Shown: positions 1-7,406 of the stretch, piece after piece | How the letters are laid out: each line of letters starts with the position of its first letter | Position numbering within the stretch: position 1 is the stretch's first letter | DNA from: Hyphomicrobiales bacterium | GTDB taxonomy: Bacteria; Pseudomonadota; Alphaproteobacteria; Rhizobiales; Beijerinckiaceae | Direction of reading: 5' to 3' | Length of the DNA: 9,072 nucleotides | Assembly: GCA_025363375.1 (NCBI GenBank) | Contig: JANYDZ010000740.1 | Coordinates: 1-9,072, forward strand | The notes under the pieces: generated by a model | The model's input: only the letters and a program-made list of their open reading frames with translations | What the model was told of the DNA's origin: nothing | Database searches by the model: none | Made by a program: the position numbers and the translations under genes

Positions 1-595
1 CGCCAGGCATCCCCGCCGAGCCCGCGGGGGCCGGCAGCTCAACGCGCGCCAGCCGGTGCCCATCGGTCGCCACCGCGCGCAACATCGCATGACCGCCGAT
101 TTCTATTGTGTGCAGGAAGATGCCGTTGAGATAATGACGCGTTTCCTCGGTCGATATCGCGAACTGCGTTTTGTCGATCAGTTTGCGCAAATCTCCCGCG
201 GGCAGCGCGAATTTATGGCTGAGTTCGCCCGTGCTGAGATCGGGAAAATCGCTCTCCGGAAGCGCCTGAAGATTGAACCGGGAACGGCCCGAACGCAGAA
301 GCAACTGGCCGCTCTCGCCGGTCATTTCAAGCGATACTTGCGCGCCTTCCGGCAGTTTGCGCACGATTTCGTAAAGCGTATGGGCGGGCAGGGTGGTTCC
401 GCCGGGTTGGCCAACGTCGGCGGGCAGGGTCTCGGTAATCTCCAGATCAAGGTCGGTGGCTTTCAACAGCAGGGATTTGCCGCGCGCCTGCAGGAGCACG
501 TTGGAGAGGATCGGAATTGTGTTGCGCCGTTCGACGACGCGGTGCACATGGCCCAGCGACTTGAGCAGGACGCCGCGTTCAAGAGTGACTTTCAT
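1..595 (-). CDS. dnaN: DNA polymerase III beta subunit (sliding clamp), N-terminal 198 residues, partial
   Basis: The beta clamp is the ring that encircles DNA and tethers DNA polymerase III and other replication and repair proteins. The reading frame starts at an ATG (595-593) and runs off the left edge, so it has no stop in the window; about half of the usual ~370 residues are present. Visible family motifs are RNTIPILSNVLL (residues 24-35), TDLDLEI (47-53), ETRHYLNGIFLH (151-162) and ATDGHRLA (176-183). Together they cover clamp domain I and the start of domain II. A GAGG lies just upstream of the ATG, closer to it than usual. The gene is divergent from the penicillin-binding protein at 798, so dnaA is not its immediate upstream neighbour as in many other bacteria. 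What follows it (often recF) is outside the window. The identity is secure from motif order and spacing. Confidence 0.97.
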   Translation of the reverse strand, partial: MKVTLERGVLLKSLGHVHRVVERRNTIPILSNVLLQARGKSLLLKATDLDLEITETLPADVGQPGGTTLPAHTLYEIVRKLPEGAQVSLEMTGESGQLLLRSGRSRFNLQALPESDFPDLSTGELSHKFALPAGDLRKLIDKTQFAISTEETRHYLNGIFLHTIEIGGHAMLRAVATDGHRLARVELPAPAGSAGMPG

Positions 596-640
596 GGTCC
601 TCGGTCCATCGGTGAGCCGGCTGCACGCGCCGGGGCGGCG

Positions 641-670
641 AGACTAGGCGCGAACATCGGGCCAGCGCAA
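641..670 (-). promoter_or_regulatory. Candidate dnaN promoter (TTGCGC-N18-TAGTCT)
   Basis: Read on the minus strand, a -35-like TTGCGC (670-665) and a -10-like TAGTCT (646-641) are separated by 18 nt. This would start transcription roughly 40 nt before the dnaN ATG. The candidate gcrA promoter in this window has nearly the same form (TTGCGC-N18-TAGTTT), which gives slight support. The elements are far from sigma-70 consensus, so this is a weak call made by eye. Confidence 0.3.
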
Positions 671-715
671 GCGCCTCGCGCGCCAGCGTCCCCAGGTTTC
701 GCAACGATATGTGGC

Positions 716-730
716 TTAACCAGCCCTTAA
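716..730. promoter_or_regulatory. Putative CtrA binding site (TTAA-N7-TTAA) in the dnaN/PBP divergent region
   Basis: The sequence TTAACCAGCCCTTAA matches the CtrA full-site consensus TTAA-N7-TTAA at all eight fixed positions. CtrA is the alphaproteobacterial response regulator that represses replication initiation and controls many cell-cycle promoters. The site is 67 bp upstream of the PBP start and 120 bp upstream of the dnaN start. I saw no other full site in the window. I could not define a convincing PBP promoter next to it, so which gene it controls is unknown. The match is seen directly; CtrA binding is inferred. Confidence 0.5.
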
Positions 731-797
731 TCCGCCGCGTTTAGGGTGGAGGCGTTGATTTCCGATTTGGTAACGCAGCAAGGGTGAGTTTGACGCC

Positions 798-3086
798 ATG
801 AGCGGCCAGGGCTGGTTCAGCAGGCGCGAACCCACGCTGGAGACGCGCCCCAAATCCTCGCGCGTGAGCGGCGATTTACGCGCCAGCCCCGAGGAACGCG
901 CCAGTTATTCCCCCCGCGCGCGTTCAGGACGCGACCTGGACGAACTTGCGGACGAGGAAGAGTACGAAAAGCCGCGACCGGCGAAACGCAAGCTATCGAG
1001 GGAAAAAACACGCCAAAAACGCCGCTCGGTCTTGGGCCTCCTCCTCTACTGGGGGATGGTGGCCGGGATCTGGTGCGTGATCGGCGTCACCGGCCTGATC
1101 GTCTATCATGCCGGTCAACTGCCGCCGATCGATCAGCTCGCCGTGCCCAAGCGGCCGCCAAACATCGCCATTCTCGGCGACGACGGCGTGTTGCTCGCCA
1201 ACCGGGGCGATACGGGCGGGCCGGCTGTGCGGCTGAAGGACCTGCCCGCCTATTTGCCCAAAGCCTTTGTGTCCATTGAGGACCGGCGGTTCTACTCGCA
1301 TTATGGCATCGACCCGGTCGGCATCGGGCGCGCCATTTTCCGCAACGTCATGCGACGCGGGGGAATGGAGGGCGGTTCGACGCTGACCCAGCAACTCGCC
1401 AAGAACCTGTTCCTGACGCAGGAACGCACCATGTCGCGCAAGGTTCAGGAGGCGATTCTCGCGCTTTGGCTGGAACGTAAATATTCCAAGGACCAAATCC
1501 TCGAACTTTACCTCAACCGGGTCTACTTCGGTTCCGGCGCCTATGGCGTCGAGGCCGCCGCGCGCAAATATTTCGGCCATGGCGCGCGCGAGGTGACGCT
1601 GCCCGAAGCCGCTGTGCTGGCGGGACTGATGAAAGCGCCAAGCAAACTTGCGCCCAATCGCAATCCCGACGGCGCCGCCGACCGGGCCGCGCAGGTCGTC
1701 ACCTCCATGGCGCAGGAAGGCCACATCACCGAAGCGATGGCAAAGATCGCGCTGTCGAACCCCGCGCAGGTCAAACGCGAGAGCGGCGCGGGTTCAATCA
1801 ACTACGCCGCCGATCACGTGATGGACATTCTCGACGACACGCTTGGCGCCATAGACGAAGACATCGTCGTGACAACGACGCTTAACGCCTCGCTGCAGGG
1901 CGCCGCCGAACGCGCGCTGATGGACGAACTCGACCGGCAAGGCGCCAGGTTTGGCGTGTCCCAGGGGGCTTTCGTGGCGCTCGACGTTGGCGGGCAGGTC
2001 AAGGCGCTGGTCGGCGGACGCTCCTATGCCGAAAGCCAATTCAACCGCGCGGTCTCCGCCAGGCGTCAGCCGGGCTCGGCGTTCAAGCCGTTTGTCTATC
2101 TTGCGGCGCTTGAACGCGGCCTGACGCCAGGTTCAGTGCGCGAGGATTCGGCGGTCAACATAAAAGGATGGCAACCGGAGAATTCGACGCATAAATATCT
2201 TGGGCCCGTGAACCTCACAACGGCGCTTTCTTTATCGCTCAACACCGTGGCCGCGCGCCTTGGACAGGAGGTTGGCGCCAAGGGCGTCATCGACGCCGCG
2301 CGCCGCATGGGCATCGCGTCCACGTTGCAGCCCAACGCCTCGATCGCGCTGGGCACTTCCGAAGTGACTCCGCTGGAACTTGTCGCGGCCTATTCGCCCT
2401 TCGCCAACGGCGGCATCGGAGTGCAGGCGCATGTCATCACCAAGGTTCGCACCGCCGACGGAAAGCTGCTCTATCAGCGCAAGGGCGCAAGTTACGGCCG
2501 CATCGTCGAGCCGCAATATGTGTCGATGATGAACGCGATGTTGATGGAAACGCTGGCGACCGGCACCGGCAAACGGGCCGGCGTGCCCGGCTGGCAGGCG
2601 GCCGGCAAGACCGGCACCAGCCAGGATTACCGCGACGCCTGGTTCGTCGGCTATACGAGCCACCTCGTTGCCGGCGTGTGGCTTGGCAACGACGACAATT
2701 CGCCGACCAAAAAAGCGTCGGGCGCGAATGTTCCTGTCGATATCTGGAACCGCTTCATGCGCGAGGCGCACAGGGGCGTGCCCGCCGCGCCTTTGCCGAG
2801 CGGCCTGTGGCGCGACCCGACGCAGCCGACGCCGCCCCCCTCGATCCGGCCGCCTGAGAACATTCCAATTGCAAGCAACAGTCCCGCCGGACCGTTGCAA
2901 TTGACTGGCGCGCGCGCCGCGGCGCCAACCGCGTCGCCTGCCGCCGCCTCAAAGCCCGCGGCCGCGCAAACGCCGCGCCGCGACCCCATAGCCGATTTAC
3001 TGCCGTCCGCTTCGATCCCAGGCGGCAAACCGGCGTCCAGGACGGCGACGGAGAAAAATTTCTTCGAGAAGCTGTTCGGCGGGTGA
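798..3086 (+). CDS. Bifunctional class A penicillin-binding protein, PBP1A family (762 aa)
   Basis: This is an inner-membrane enzyme that polymerises lipid II into glycan strands and cross-links their peptides in the periplasm. Residues 1-76 form a charged cytoplasmic tail ending in a Lys/Arg-rich stretch (61-76). One membrane segment follows at about 78-104. The GT51 glycosyltransferase domain (about 140-315) shows EDRRF with the catalytic Glu161, GGSTLTQQLAKN (192-203), and RKVQEAILALWLE (214-226) with Glu218. The transpeptidase domain (about 390-655) has SAFK with the nucleophile Ser427, the SLN motif at 480-482, and KTGTS at 604-608. A Pro/Ala-rich low-complexity tail (about 660-750) ends in FFEKLFGG. 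AAGGGTGAG lies 9 nt before the ATG, which supports this start. There are too few residues between the two catalytic domains for the large extra domain of E. coli PBP1A. I leave the symbol blank because Hyphomicrobiales usually carry several paralogues. Confidence 0.95.
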   Translation: MSGQGWFSRREPTLETRPKSSRVSGDLRASPEERASYSPRARSGRDLDELADEEEYEKPRPAKRKLSREKTRQKRRSVLGLLLYWGMVAGIWCVIGVTGLIVYHAGQLPPIDQLAVPKRPPNIAILGDDGVLLANRGDTGGPAVRLKDLPAYLPKAFVSIEDRRFYSHYGIDPVGIGRAIFRNVMRRGGMEGGSTLTQQLAKNLFLTQERTMSRKVQEAILALWLERKYSKDQILELYLNRVYFGSGAYGVEAAARKYFGHGAREVTLPEAAVLAGLMKAPSKLAPNRNPDGAADRAAQVVTSMAQEGHITEAMAKIALSNPAQVKRESGAGSINYAADHVMDILDDTLGAIDEDIVVTTTLNASLQGAAERALMDELDRQGARFGVSQGAFVALDVGGQVKALVGGRSYAESQFNRAVSARRQPGSAFKPFVYLAALERGLTPGSVREDSAVNIKGWQPENSTHKYLGPVNLTTALSLSLNTVAARLGQEVGAKGVIDAARRMGIASTLQPNASIALGTSEVTPLELVAAYSPFANGGIGVQAHVITKVRTADGKLLYQRKGASYGRIVEPQYVSMMNAMLMETLATGTGKRAGVPGWQAAGKTGTSQDYRDAWFVGYTSHLVAGVWLGNDDNSPTKKASGANVPVDIWNRFMREAHRGVPAAPLPSGLWRDPTQPTPPPSIRPPENIPIASNSPAGPLQLTGARAAAPTASPAAASKPAAAQTPRRDPIADLLPSASIPGGKPASRTATEKNFFEKLFGG

Positions 3087-3119
3087 TCTCCCAAGGCAGC
3101 CGTCGCGACGCAACACGGA

Positions 3120-4106
3120 TCAATCGACGCGAATCCCGAGATCCCGAATCAACATTCCCCATTTTACGCGCTCGGTCGCGATGTAGTTCGCGAACTCCTC
3201 CGCGCTCGAACCGATCGTCTCCGACGCCAGCGCCGAGAATTTCTCGCGCACGCCAATGTCCCGGCACATCGCGCGCGCGTCGCGCTCGATCTTGTCGCGG
3301 ATATTCTTCGGCGTTCCCGCGCGCACGGCGAGGCCGTACCACGAGGTTGAATCATAACCCGCGACGGTCTCGGCGATGGCGGGATATTCTAGTGCGGAAG
3401 GGGCCCGTTTGGCGGTGGAAATTCCGATCGCCTTGACGCTTCCCGCGCGGGCGTGGGCGATGATCGAAGGGATGGTTCCGAAGGTCAGGTCGATGCCGCC
3501 GGAGAGCAGATCATTGAGCGCCGGCGCCGCGCCGCTGTAGGGCACGTGTACGATATCGACGCCGGCGAGCTTCTTGAACAACTCGGCCGAAAGATGCGGC
3601 GAGGAGCCTATGCCCGACGAAGAGTAATTGAGCTTGCCGGGATTGGCCCGCGCGTAGGCGACAAGCTCCGGGACGGAATTCACCGGCAGTTCCTTGCGCA
3701 CGCAAAGGAGGTTTGGAACCGAAACAACCTGACACAGGGGCGCAAAGTCTTTTTCGGGATCGTAGGGCAACCGCGCGTAAAGATACTGATTGGTGGCGAC
3801 GCTGAGGGAAATCATCAGAAGATGCGTCCCGTCGAGCGCGCCCTTGGCGACGCGGTCATTGCCGATATTGGCGCCGGCGCCGGGAACGTTCTCGACGATG
3901 AGCGGCGCGCCCCACATGGAGCCAAGGCGCTCGCCGACGAGGCGCGCGATAATGTCCGTCGCGCCGCCCGCCGGAAACGGCACGACAATTTTCATTGTCT
4001 TGCCCGCGAAGCCGATATCCTGGGCCATGGCCGACGTGATAGAGCCGGACAGTCCAAGCGATCCCGTCATCGCGGTAAATGCGCGCCTTGAAACCGCCTT
4101 CGCCAT
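3120..4106 (-). CDS. Bug/TctC-family periplasmic solute-binding protein with Tat-like signal peptide (328 aa)
   Basis: Proteins of this family capture small carboxylated or aromatic solutes in the periplasm, and some deliver them to TctAB-type tripartite transporters. Family motifs are visible: PFPAGGATD (43-51), VENVPGAGANIG (71-82), YSSSGIGSSPHLSAELF (161-177) and VPYSGAAPALNDLLSG (188-203). The N terminus has a twin-arginine pattern, SRRAF (6-10), then a mildly hydrophobic stretch and a likely cleavage site after AMA (26-28), so export by Tat is inferred. AGGAGG lies 5 nt before the ATG and touches the hslO stop codon, leaving only 9 nt between the genes; it is probably the last gene of the argD-argF-hslO transcript. 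No TctA or TctB membrane genes are in the window. The ligand cannot be read from the sequence. The gene ends tail-to-tail with the PBP gene, 33 nt away. Confidence 0.9.
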   Translation of the reverse strand: MAKAVSRRAFTAMTGSLGLSGSITSAMAQDIGFAGKTMKIVVPFPAGGATDIIARLVGERLGSMWGAPLIVENVPGAGANIGNDRVAKGALDGTHLLMISLSVATNQYLYARLPYDPEKDFAPLCQVVSVPNLLCVRKELPVNSVPELVAYARANPGKLNYSSSGIGSSPHLSAELFKKLAGVDIVHVPYSGAAPALNDLLSGGIDLTFGTIPSIIAHARAGSVKAIGISTAKRAPSALEYPAIAETVAGYDSTSWYGLAVRAGTPKNIRDKIERDARAMCRDIGVREKFSALASETIGSSAEEFANYIATERVKWGMLIRDLGIRVD

Positions 4107-4115
4107 GCTTGCCTC

Positions 4116-5111
4116 CTATGGCGCGAACTCCGCGGGATCGAAATCGCTGTGCGAGGAGCAGAATTCGCATGTGACGCCGATCCGGCCGGTGTCTCCGGTC
4201 ATCTCGCGTCGCTCTTGCGGCGAGAAGGAGCGCAGCATGTCGCGGATGCGCTCTTGCGAGCAGCGGCAGGCCTCGCGCACTTTTCTCGATTCGAAAACTT
4301 TTACGCCGCGTTCGTGAAACAAACGGAAAAGCAGGCGCTCGCTCGACAGCGTGGGATCGACGAGTTCATGATTTTCCACCGTGCCGGCGAGGGCTTTGGC
4401 TTCCCGCCAGGCTTCGTCTTCGACAAATTCAGACGGCGCCGCTCCAGCAGGCGCGTCGCCCGGATGCAAATCGCCGAGGCGACGACGCTCGGGCGAATCG
4501 GGAAAAAACTGAGCCAGCAGGCCGCCGACGCGCCATGACGAACCCGCGCTCGTGACGCTTTGCGCGACGGCAAGGCGCACCAGCGTCGGAATCTGTTCCG
4601 ACTGACGGAAGTATTCGCGCGCCGCCGCTTCAAGGCCTTGCCCGGCCAATGAGACCACCCCCTGATACCGCGAGGCCTCGTCGCTCTGATCGACAGTGAA
4701 GGCGAGGTGGCCATCTCCCAGCAGCGCTCCGCTTGCCGTCGGCTCGGCGCGCGCAAGGTTTTCGAGACGCTGAACGTCGAAGCGGGCGAACGCGCGCACG
4801 CGGTCGGGCGCGTCGAAATCGACGACAAGCATGCTCACCGGACCGTCGCTTTTCGTTTGCAACTGGAAGCGCGCGCCGCGTTTGTCCAGCGACGAGCCCA
4901 GCAACACGGTCAGAGCTATGGCTTCGGCCAGCAAATGCGTCACGGGCGGCGGATAGGCGTGGCGCGCAAGAATGCGATCCGCCGCCGGTCCGAGGCGCAC
5001 GAGGCGCCCGCGCAGATCGAGGGGCTCCACCGCGAAGGGCAGAACGACGTCGTCCTCGCCCTGATCGGATACCGGACGCGCGGCGGGTCCGCTTGTTGCG
5101 GCGTCGTCCAT
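4116..5111 (-). CDS. hslO: Hsp33 redox-regulated holdase chaperone (331 aa)
   Basis: Hsp33 is a cytoplasmic chaperone kept inactive by a zinc-bound cysteine cluster; oxidation and unfolding release the zinc and let it hold unfolding proteins. The C-terminal zinc signature is present: CxC (Cys282, Cys284, in REACRCSQE) and CxxC (Cys315, Cys318, in TCEFC). The N-terminal three quarters form the typical Hsp33 core, including YQGVVSLAG at about 149-157. I chose the ATG at 5111, which overlaps the argF stop as TGATG and implies translational coupling. A GTG at 5132 in the same frame would add seven residues but has no better ribosome site. An insertion-like Ala/Pro-rich segment (DAPAGAAPSEF, about 219-229) lies before the zinc domain. 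The position after argF suggests operon membership rather than an arginine-related role. Confidence 0.96.
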   Translation of the reverse strand: MDDAATSGPAARPVSDQGEDDVVLPFAVEPLDLRGRLVRLGPAADRILARHAYPPPVTHLLAEAIALTVLLGSSLDKRGARFQLQTKSDGPVSMLVVDFDAPDRVRAFARFDVQRLENLARAEPTASGALLGDGHLAFTVDQSDEASRYQGVVSLAGQGLEAAAREYFRQSEQIPTLVRLAVAQSVTSAGSSWRVGGLLAQFFPDSPERRRLGDLHPGDAPAGAAPSEFVEDEAWREAKALAGTVENHELVDPTLSSERLLFRLFHERGVKVFESRKVREACRCSQERIRDMLRSFSPQERREMTGDTGRIGVTCEFCSSHSDFDPAEFAP

Positions 5112-6052
5112 CAGGCCAGCGCCCCCAGACACCAGGCGAGAATGCCTTTCTGCGCATGCAGCCGATTTTCAGCCTCGTCGAAAACAACCGACCGGGGTCC
5201 GTCGATAATCTCGTCCGTGACCTCCTCGCCGCGATGAGCGGGTAAACAATGCATGAAGATGGCGTCCTTGGCGGCGGCCTGCATGAGCCGCGCGTTGACC
5301 TGATACGGCGCCAGCAGATTGTGCCGGCGACGCATCTCGTCTTCGTCTCCCATCGAGACCCAGCAATCGGTGACGACCGCGGCGGCGTCCTTGACCGCTT
5401 CAAACGGATCCGTTGTGACGTTCACGCGCGCCTTGTTGCGTCCCGCCCAGTTGACCAACGCGGAAGACGGCTCGAGTTCGGTTGGAGACGCGATATTGAT
5501 GGTGAAATCGAACCGCTGCGCCGCATGCACCCAGCTCGCCAACACATTGTTCGAATCGCCCGTCCAGGCGACGGTCGCGCCCTTGATCGGACCGCGATGC
5601 TCTTCGAAGGTCATGACATCCGCCATGATCTGGCACGGGTGCGAAAGCTTCGTCAGGCCGTTGACAACCGGCACGCCGGCGTTGTCGGCGAGTTCGCGCA
5701 TATCGTGATGGTTCAGCACGCGGATCATGATGGCGTCGATGTAGCGCGACAGGACGCGCGCGGTGTCGGCGATGGTTTCGCCGCGGCCGAGCTGCATTTC
5801 AGCGCCGGTCAGCATGATGGTCTCGCCGCCAAGTTCGCGCATCGCGACGTCGAAAGACACGCGCGTGCGCGTCGAGGGCTTGTCGAAGATCATCGCCAGC
5901 ATCTTGCCGGCGAGCGGCTTGTCGGCGGCGGGCGTTCCCTTGCGGCGGCGCTTCTTGATCGCGGCGGCGCCGTCCAGAACGCGGCGCAGATCCAGCGCCG
6001 ACACGTCCGAAAGATCGAGAAAATGACTTTGATTTGACGCCAGCAAGCTCAT
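5111..6052 (-). CDS. argF: Ornithine carbamoyltransferase (313 aa)
   Basis: This enzyme joins carbamoyl phosphate and ornithine to form citrulline, a late step of cytoplasmic arginine biosynthesis. The carbamoyl-phosphate site STRTR (60-64) and HPCQ (138-141) are intact. So are DSNN (166-169), DCWVSMG (229-235) on the ornithine side, and HCLPAHRGEEV (268-278) with the catalytic cysteine (Cys269). Length is normal for the family. The ATG overlaps the argD stop as ATGA, and AGGA lies 9 nt before it inside the argD tail, so translation is probably coupled. The biosynthetic rather than catabolic role is inferred from the argD neighbour. Confidence 0.97.
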   Translation of the reverse strand: MSLLASNQSHFLDLSDVSALDLRRVLDGAAAIKKRRRKGTPAADKPLAGKMLAMIFDKPSTRTRVSFDVAMRELGGETIMLTGAEMQLGRGETIADTARVLSRYIDAIMIRVLNHHDMRELADNAGVPVVNGLTKLSHPCQIMADVMTFEEHRGPIKGATVAWTGDSNNVLASWVHAAQRFDFTINIASPTELEPSSALVNWAGRNKARVNVTTDPFEAVKDAAAVVTDCWVSMGDEDEMRRRHNLLAPYQVNARLMQAAAKDAIFMHCLPAHRGEEVTDEIIDGPRSVVFDEAENRLHAQKGILAWCLGALA

Positions 6053-7293
6053 ACGGGCTTTTCCTGTTTCGCGGCCGTGAACTGCTTTTCAATCGCCGCG
6101 CACGCTCTGTCGAGACGCGCGACGGCCTCCTCGATTTCCTGGTCGCCAATGGTCAGCGGCGGCAACAGGCGCGCGACATTTTCGCCCGCGGGTATGACAA
6201 GCATGTGTTGGCTCCGCAGCGCGGCGGCAAAATCGCCCGCGGCGACTTCGTCGCGCAATTTAAGCCCGAGCAGGAGGCCTTCGCCGCGAATGCCGGCAAT
6301 GACCTGCGGATGCGCGTCGACAAGCTGTGCGAGACGCTGCTTCAGCTTGAGTCCGGTTTGCGCGACGTTGTCGAGAAAACCGGGCGCGAGAATGAGGTCG
6401 AGCACGGCGTTGCCGACGGCCGTCGCCAGCGGATTGCCGCCGTAGGTCGTGCCGTGCGTGCCGACGACCATGCCCTTGCCGGCGTCTTTTGTCGTCATGA
6501 AAGCGCCAAGCGGAAAGCCGGCGCCTATGCCTTTGGCGACGGACATGATGTCCGGCTCGATGCCGCTGTTCATGTACGCGAAGAGCTTGCCGGTGCGGCC
6601 CATGCCGCTCTGCACTTCGTCGAGCGCGAGCAGAATGTGACGCTCGTCGCACAGATTGCGCAAATCGCGCAGGAAGTTTTGCGGCGGCACGCGGATGCCG
6701 CCTTCCCCCTGAATGGGCTCGACCAGGATCGCGGCGGTGCGCTCGTTGACGGCGGCTTTGGCCGCCTCGATGTCGCCGAAAGCGACCTTGCGGTGAAAGC
6801 CTTCGACAGGCGCGAAGAACCCCTCGATATATTTGTCGTTGCCGCCGGCGGCGATCGTCGACAGCGTGCGGCCATGGAAGGCGCCGTCGAAGGTGATGAT
6901 CTCGACCTTCTCCGGATGGCCGTCGGCGAAATGATATTTGCGCGCGGTCTTGATCGCGCCTTCAAGCGCTTCCGCGCCGGAGTTCGTGAAGAACACATAG
7001 TCCGCAAAGGTCGCGTCCGTCAGCCGCCTGGCGAGGCGCTCGGCTTGCGGAATCTGATATAGGTTGGAGACATGCCAGAGCTTCTGACCCTGTTCCACCA
7101 ATGCCGCCACGACATGAGGATGCGAATGGCCGACGCTCGCCACGGCAATGCCCGCGCCGAAATCGAGCCAGCGGGTTCCGTCCGTTGCCTCCAGCCAGCA
7201 GCCCTCTCCGCGCGCAAAGGAGACCGGCGCGCGGACATAGGTCGGCAACATCGCCGATGATGTCGCTGGGGACGCGGGGGCGGCATCGGCCAT
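6049..7293 (-). CDS. argD: Acetylornithine aminotransferase, PLP-dependent (414 aa)
   Basis: ArgD converts N-acetylglutamate semialdehyde to N-acetylornithine using glutamate; the enzyme often also serves the succinyldiaminopimelate step of lysine synthesis. It is a class III aminotransferase. NSGAEA (104-109) binds the cofactor phosphate, LLALDEVQSGMGRTG (221-235) carries the Asp225 that contacts the PLP ring nitrogen, and SVAKGIGAGFPLGAF (251-265) carries the PLP lysine, Lys254. GTTYGGNPLA (281-290) is also typical. The frame stays open upstream to an ATG at 7485, but I chose the ATG at 7293: it has AAGGAG 8 nt before it, and the family's conserved sequence begins soon after (TYVRAPVSFARGEG). 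It is the first gene of the argD-argF-hslO unit. A promoter-like sequence and a hairpin lie in the leader. Confidence 0.95.
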   Translation of the reverse strand: MADAAPASPATSSAMLPTYVRAPVSFARGEGCWLEATDGTRWLDFGAGIAVASVGHSHPHVVAALVEQGQKLWHVSNLYQIPQAERLARRLTDATFADYVFFTNSGAEALEGAIKTARKYHFADGHPEKVEIITFDGAFHGRTLSTIAAGGNDKYIEGFFAPVEGFHRKVAFGDIEAAKAAVNERTAAILVEPIQGEGGIRVPPQNFLRDLRNLCDERHILLALDEVQSGMGRTGKLFAYMNSGIEPDIMSVAKGIGAGFPLGAFMTTKDAGKGMVVGTHGTTYGGNPLATAVGNAVLDLILAPGFLDNVAQTGLKLKQRLAQLVDAHPQVIAGIRGEGLLLGLKLRDEVAAGDFAAALRSQHMLVIPAGENVARLLPPLTIGDQEIEEAVARLDRACAAIEKQFTAAKQEKPV

Positions 7294-7329
7294 GGCTTGG
7301 GCTCCTTGGGGAGGGCCTGAAATCAAAGC

Positions 7330-7347
7330 GCCGCCCTGACGGGCGGC
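7330..7347 (-). promoter_or_regulatory. Hairpin in the argD 5' leader
   Basis: A perfect 7-bp inverted repeat, GCCGCCC (7330-7336) and GGGCGGC (7341-7347), encloses a 4-nt loop. On the minus strand it is followed by GCTTTGATTT, a poor U-tract, and it ends about 22 nt upstream of the AAGGAG of argD. It could be a weak intrinsic terminator acting as an attenuator, an mRNA-stabilising hairpin, or incidental. A smaller 5-bp hairpin (7348-7363) abuts it on the promoter side. Confidence 0.4.
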
Positions 7348-7363
7348 AGCTGAACGAGCAGCT

Positions 7364-7392
7364 ATCCTAGAAAATCGGCGCGATTGGGTCAA
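7364..7392 (-). promoter_or_regulatory. Likely argD operon promoter (TTGACC-N17-TAGGAT)
   Basis: On the minus strand, TTGACC (7392-7387) matches five of six -35 bases. A 17-nt spacer leads to TAGGAT (7369-7364), four of six -10 bases. The predicted start is near 7357, giving a leader of about 60 nt. The -35 and spacer lie inside the dyad at 7371-7406, so a protein bound to the dyad would block this promoter. A perfect TATAAT further upstream (7426-7421) lacks a good -35 and is a second candidate. Confidence 0.5.
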
Positions 7393-7406
7393 TTCGCGCC
7401 GCTTTT
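7371..7406. repeat. Long inverted repeat overlapping the argD promoter (operator or bidirectional terminator)
   Basis: AAAA (7371-7374), CGGCGCG (7376-7382) and ATTG (7383-7386) pair with CAAT (7390-7393), CGCGCCG (7395-7401) and TTTT (7403-7406). This gives 15 pairs with one mismatch, one bulged T and a GGT loop. The GC stem with A and T tracts has the form of a bidirectional intrinsic terminator. It also overlaps the -35 and spacer of the best argD promoter, which would suit an operator. The symmetry is certain; which role applies is not. Confidence 0.6.

Noticed and set aside
593..609. Five-codon frame (ATG GAC CGA GGA CCA TGA) overlapping the dnaN start
   Set aside because: It ends in ATGA at the dnaN start like a coupled leader peptide, but it is very short, has no clear ribosome site of its own and could easily arise by chance.
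56..730. A 224-codon plus-strand frame at the left end
   Set aside because: It is antisense to dnaN, whose motifs are clear on the minus strand, and its start has no ribosome site.
3087..3119. Terminator between the convergent PBP and binding-protein genes
   Set aside because: The 33-bp gap contains the 10-bp palindrome CGTCGCGACG (3101-3110), but it has no loop and no T-tract on either side, so I do not call a terminator.
5109..5132. GTG at 5132 as the hslO start
   Set aside because: The ATG at 5111 overlaps the argF stop as TGATG, a common coupled arrangement, and the GTG has no better Shine-Dalgarno.
5249..7062. Long plus-strand open frames (262 and 342 codons) opposite argF and argD
   Set aside because: They are shadows of strongly supported arginine genes; their translations are Arg/Ala/Gly/His-rich with no family resemblance that I can see.
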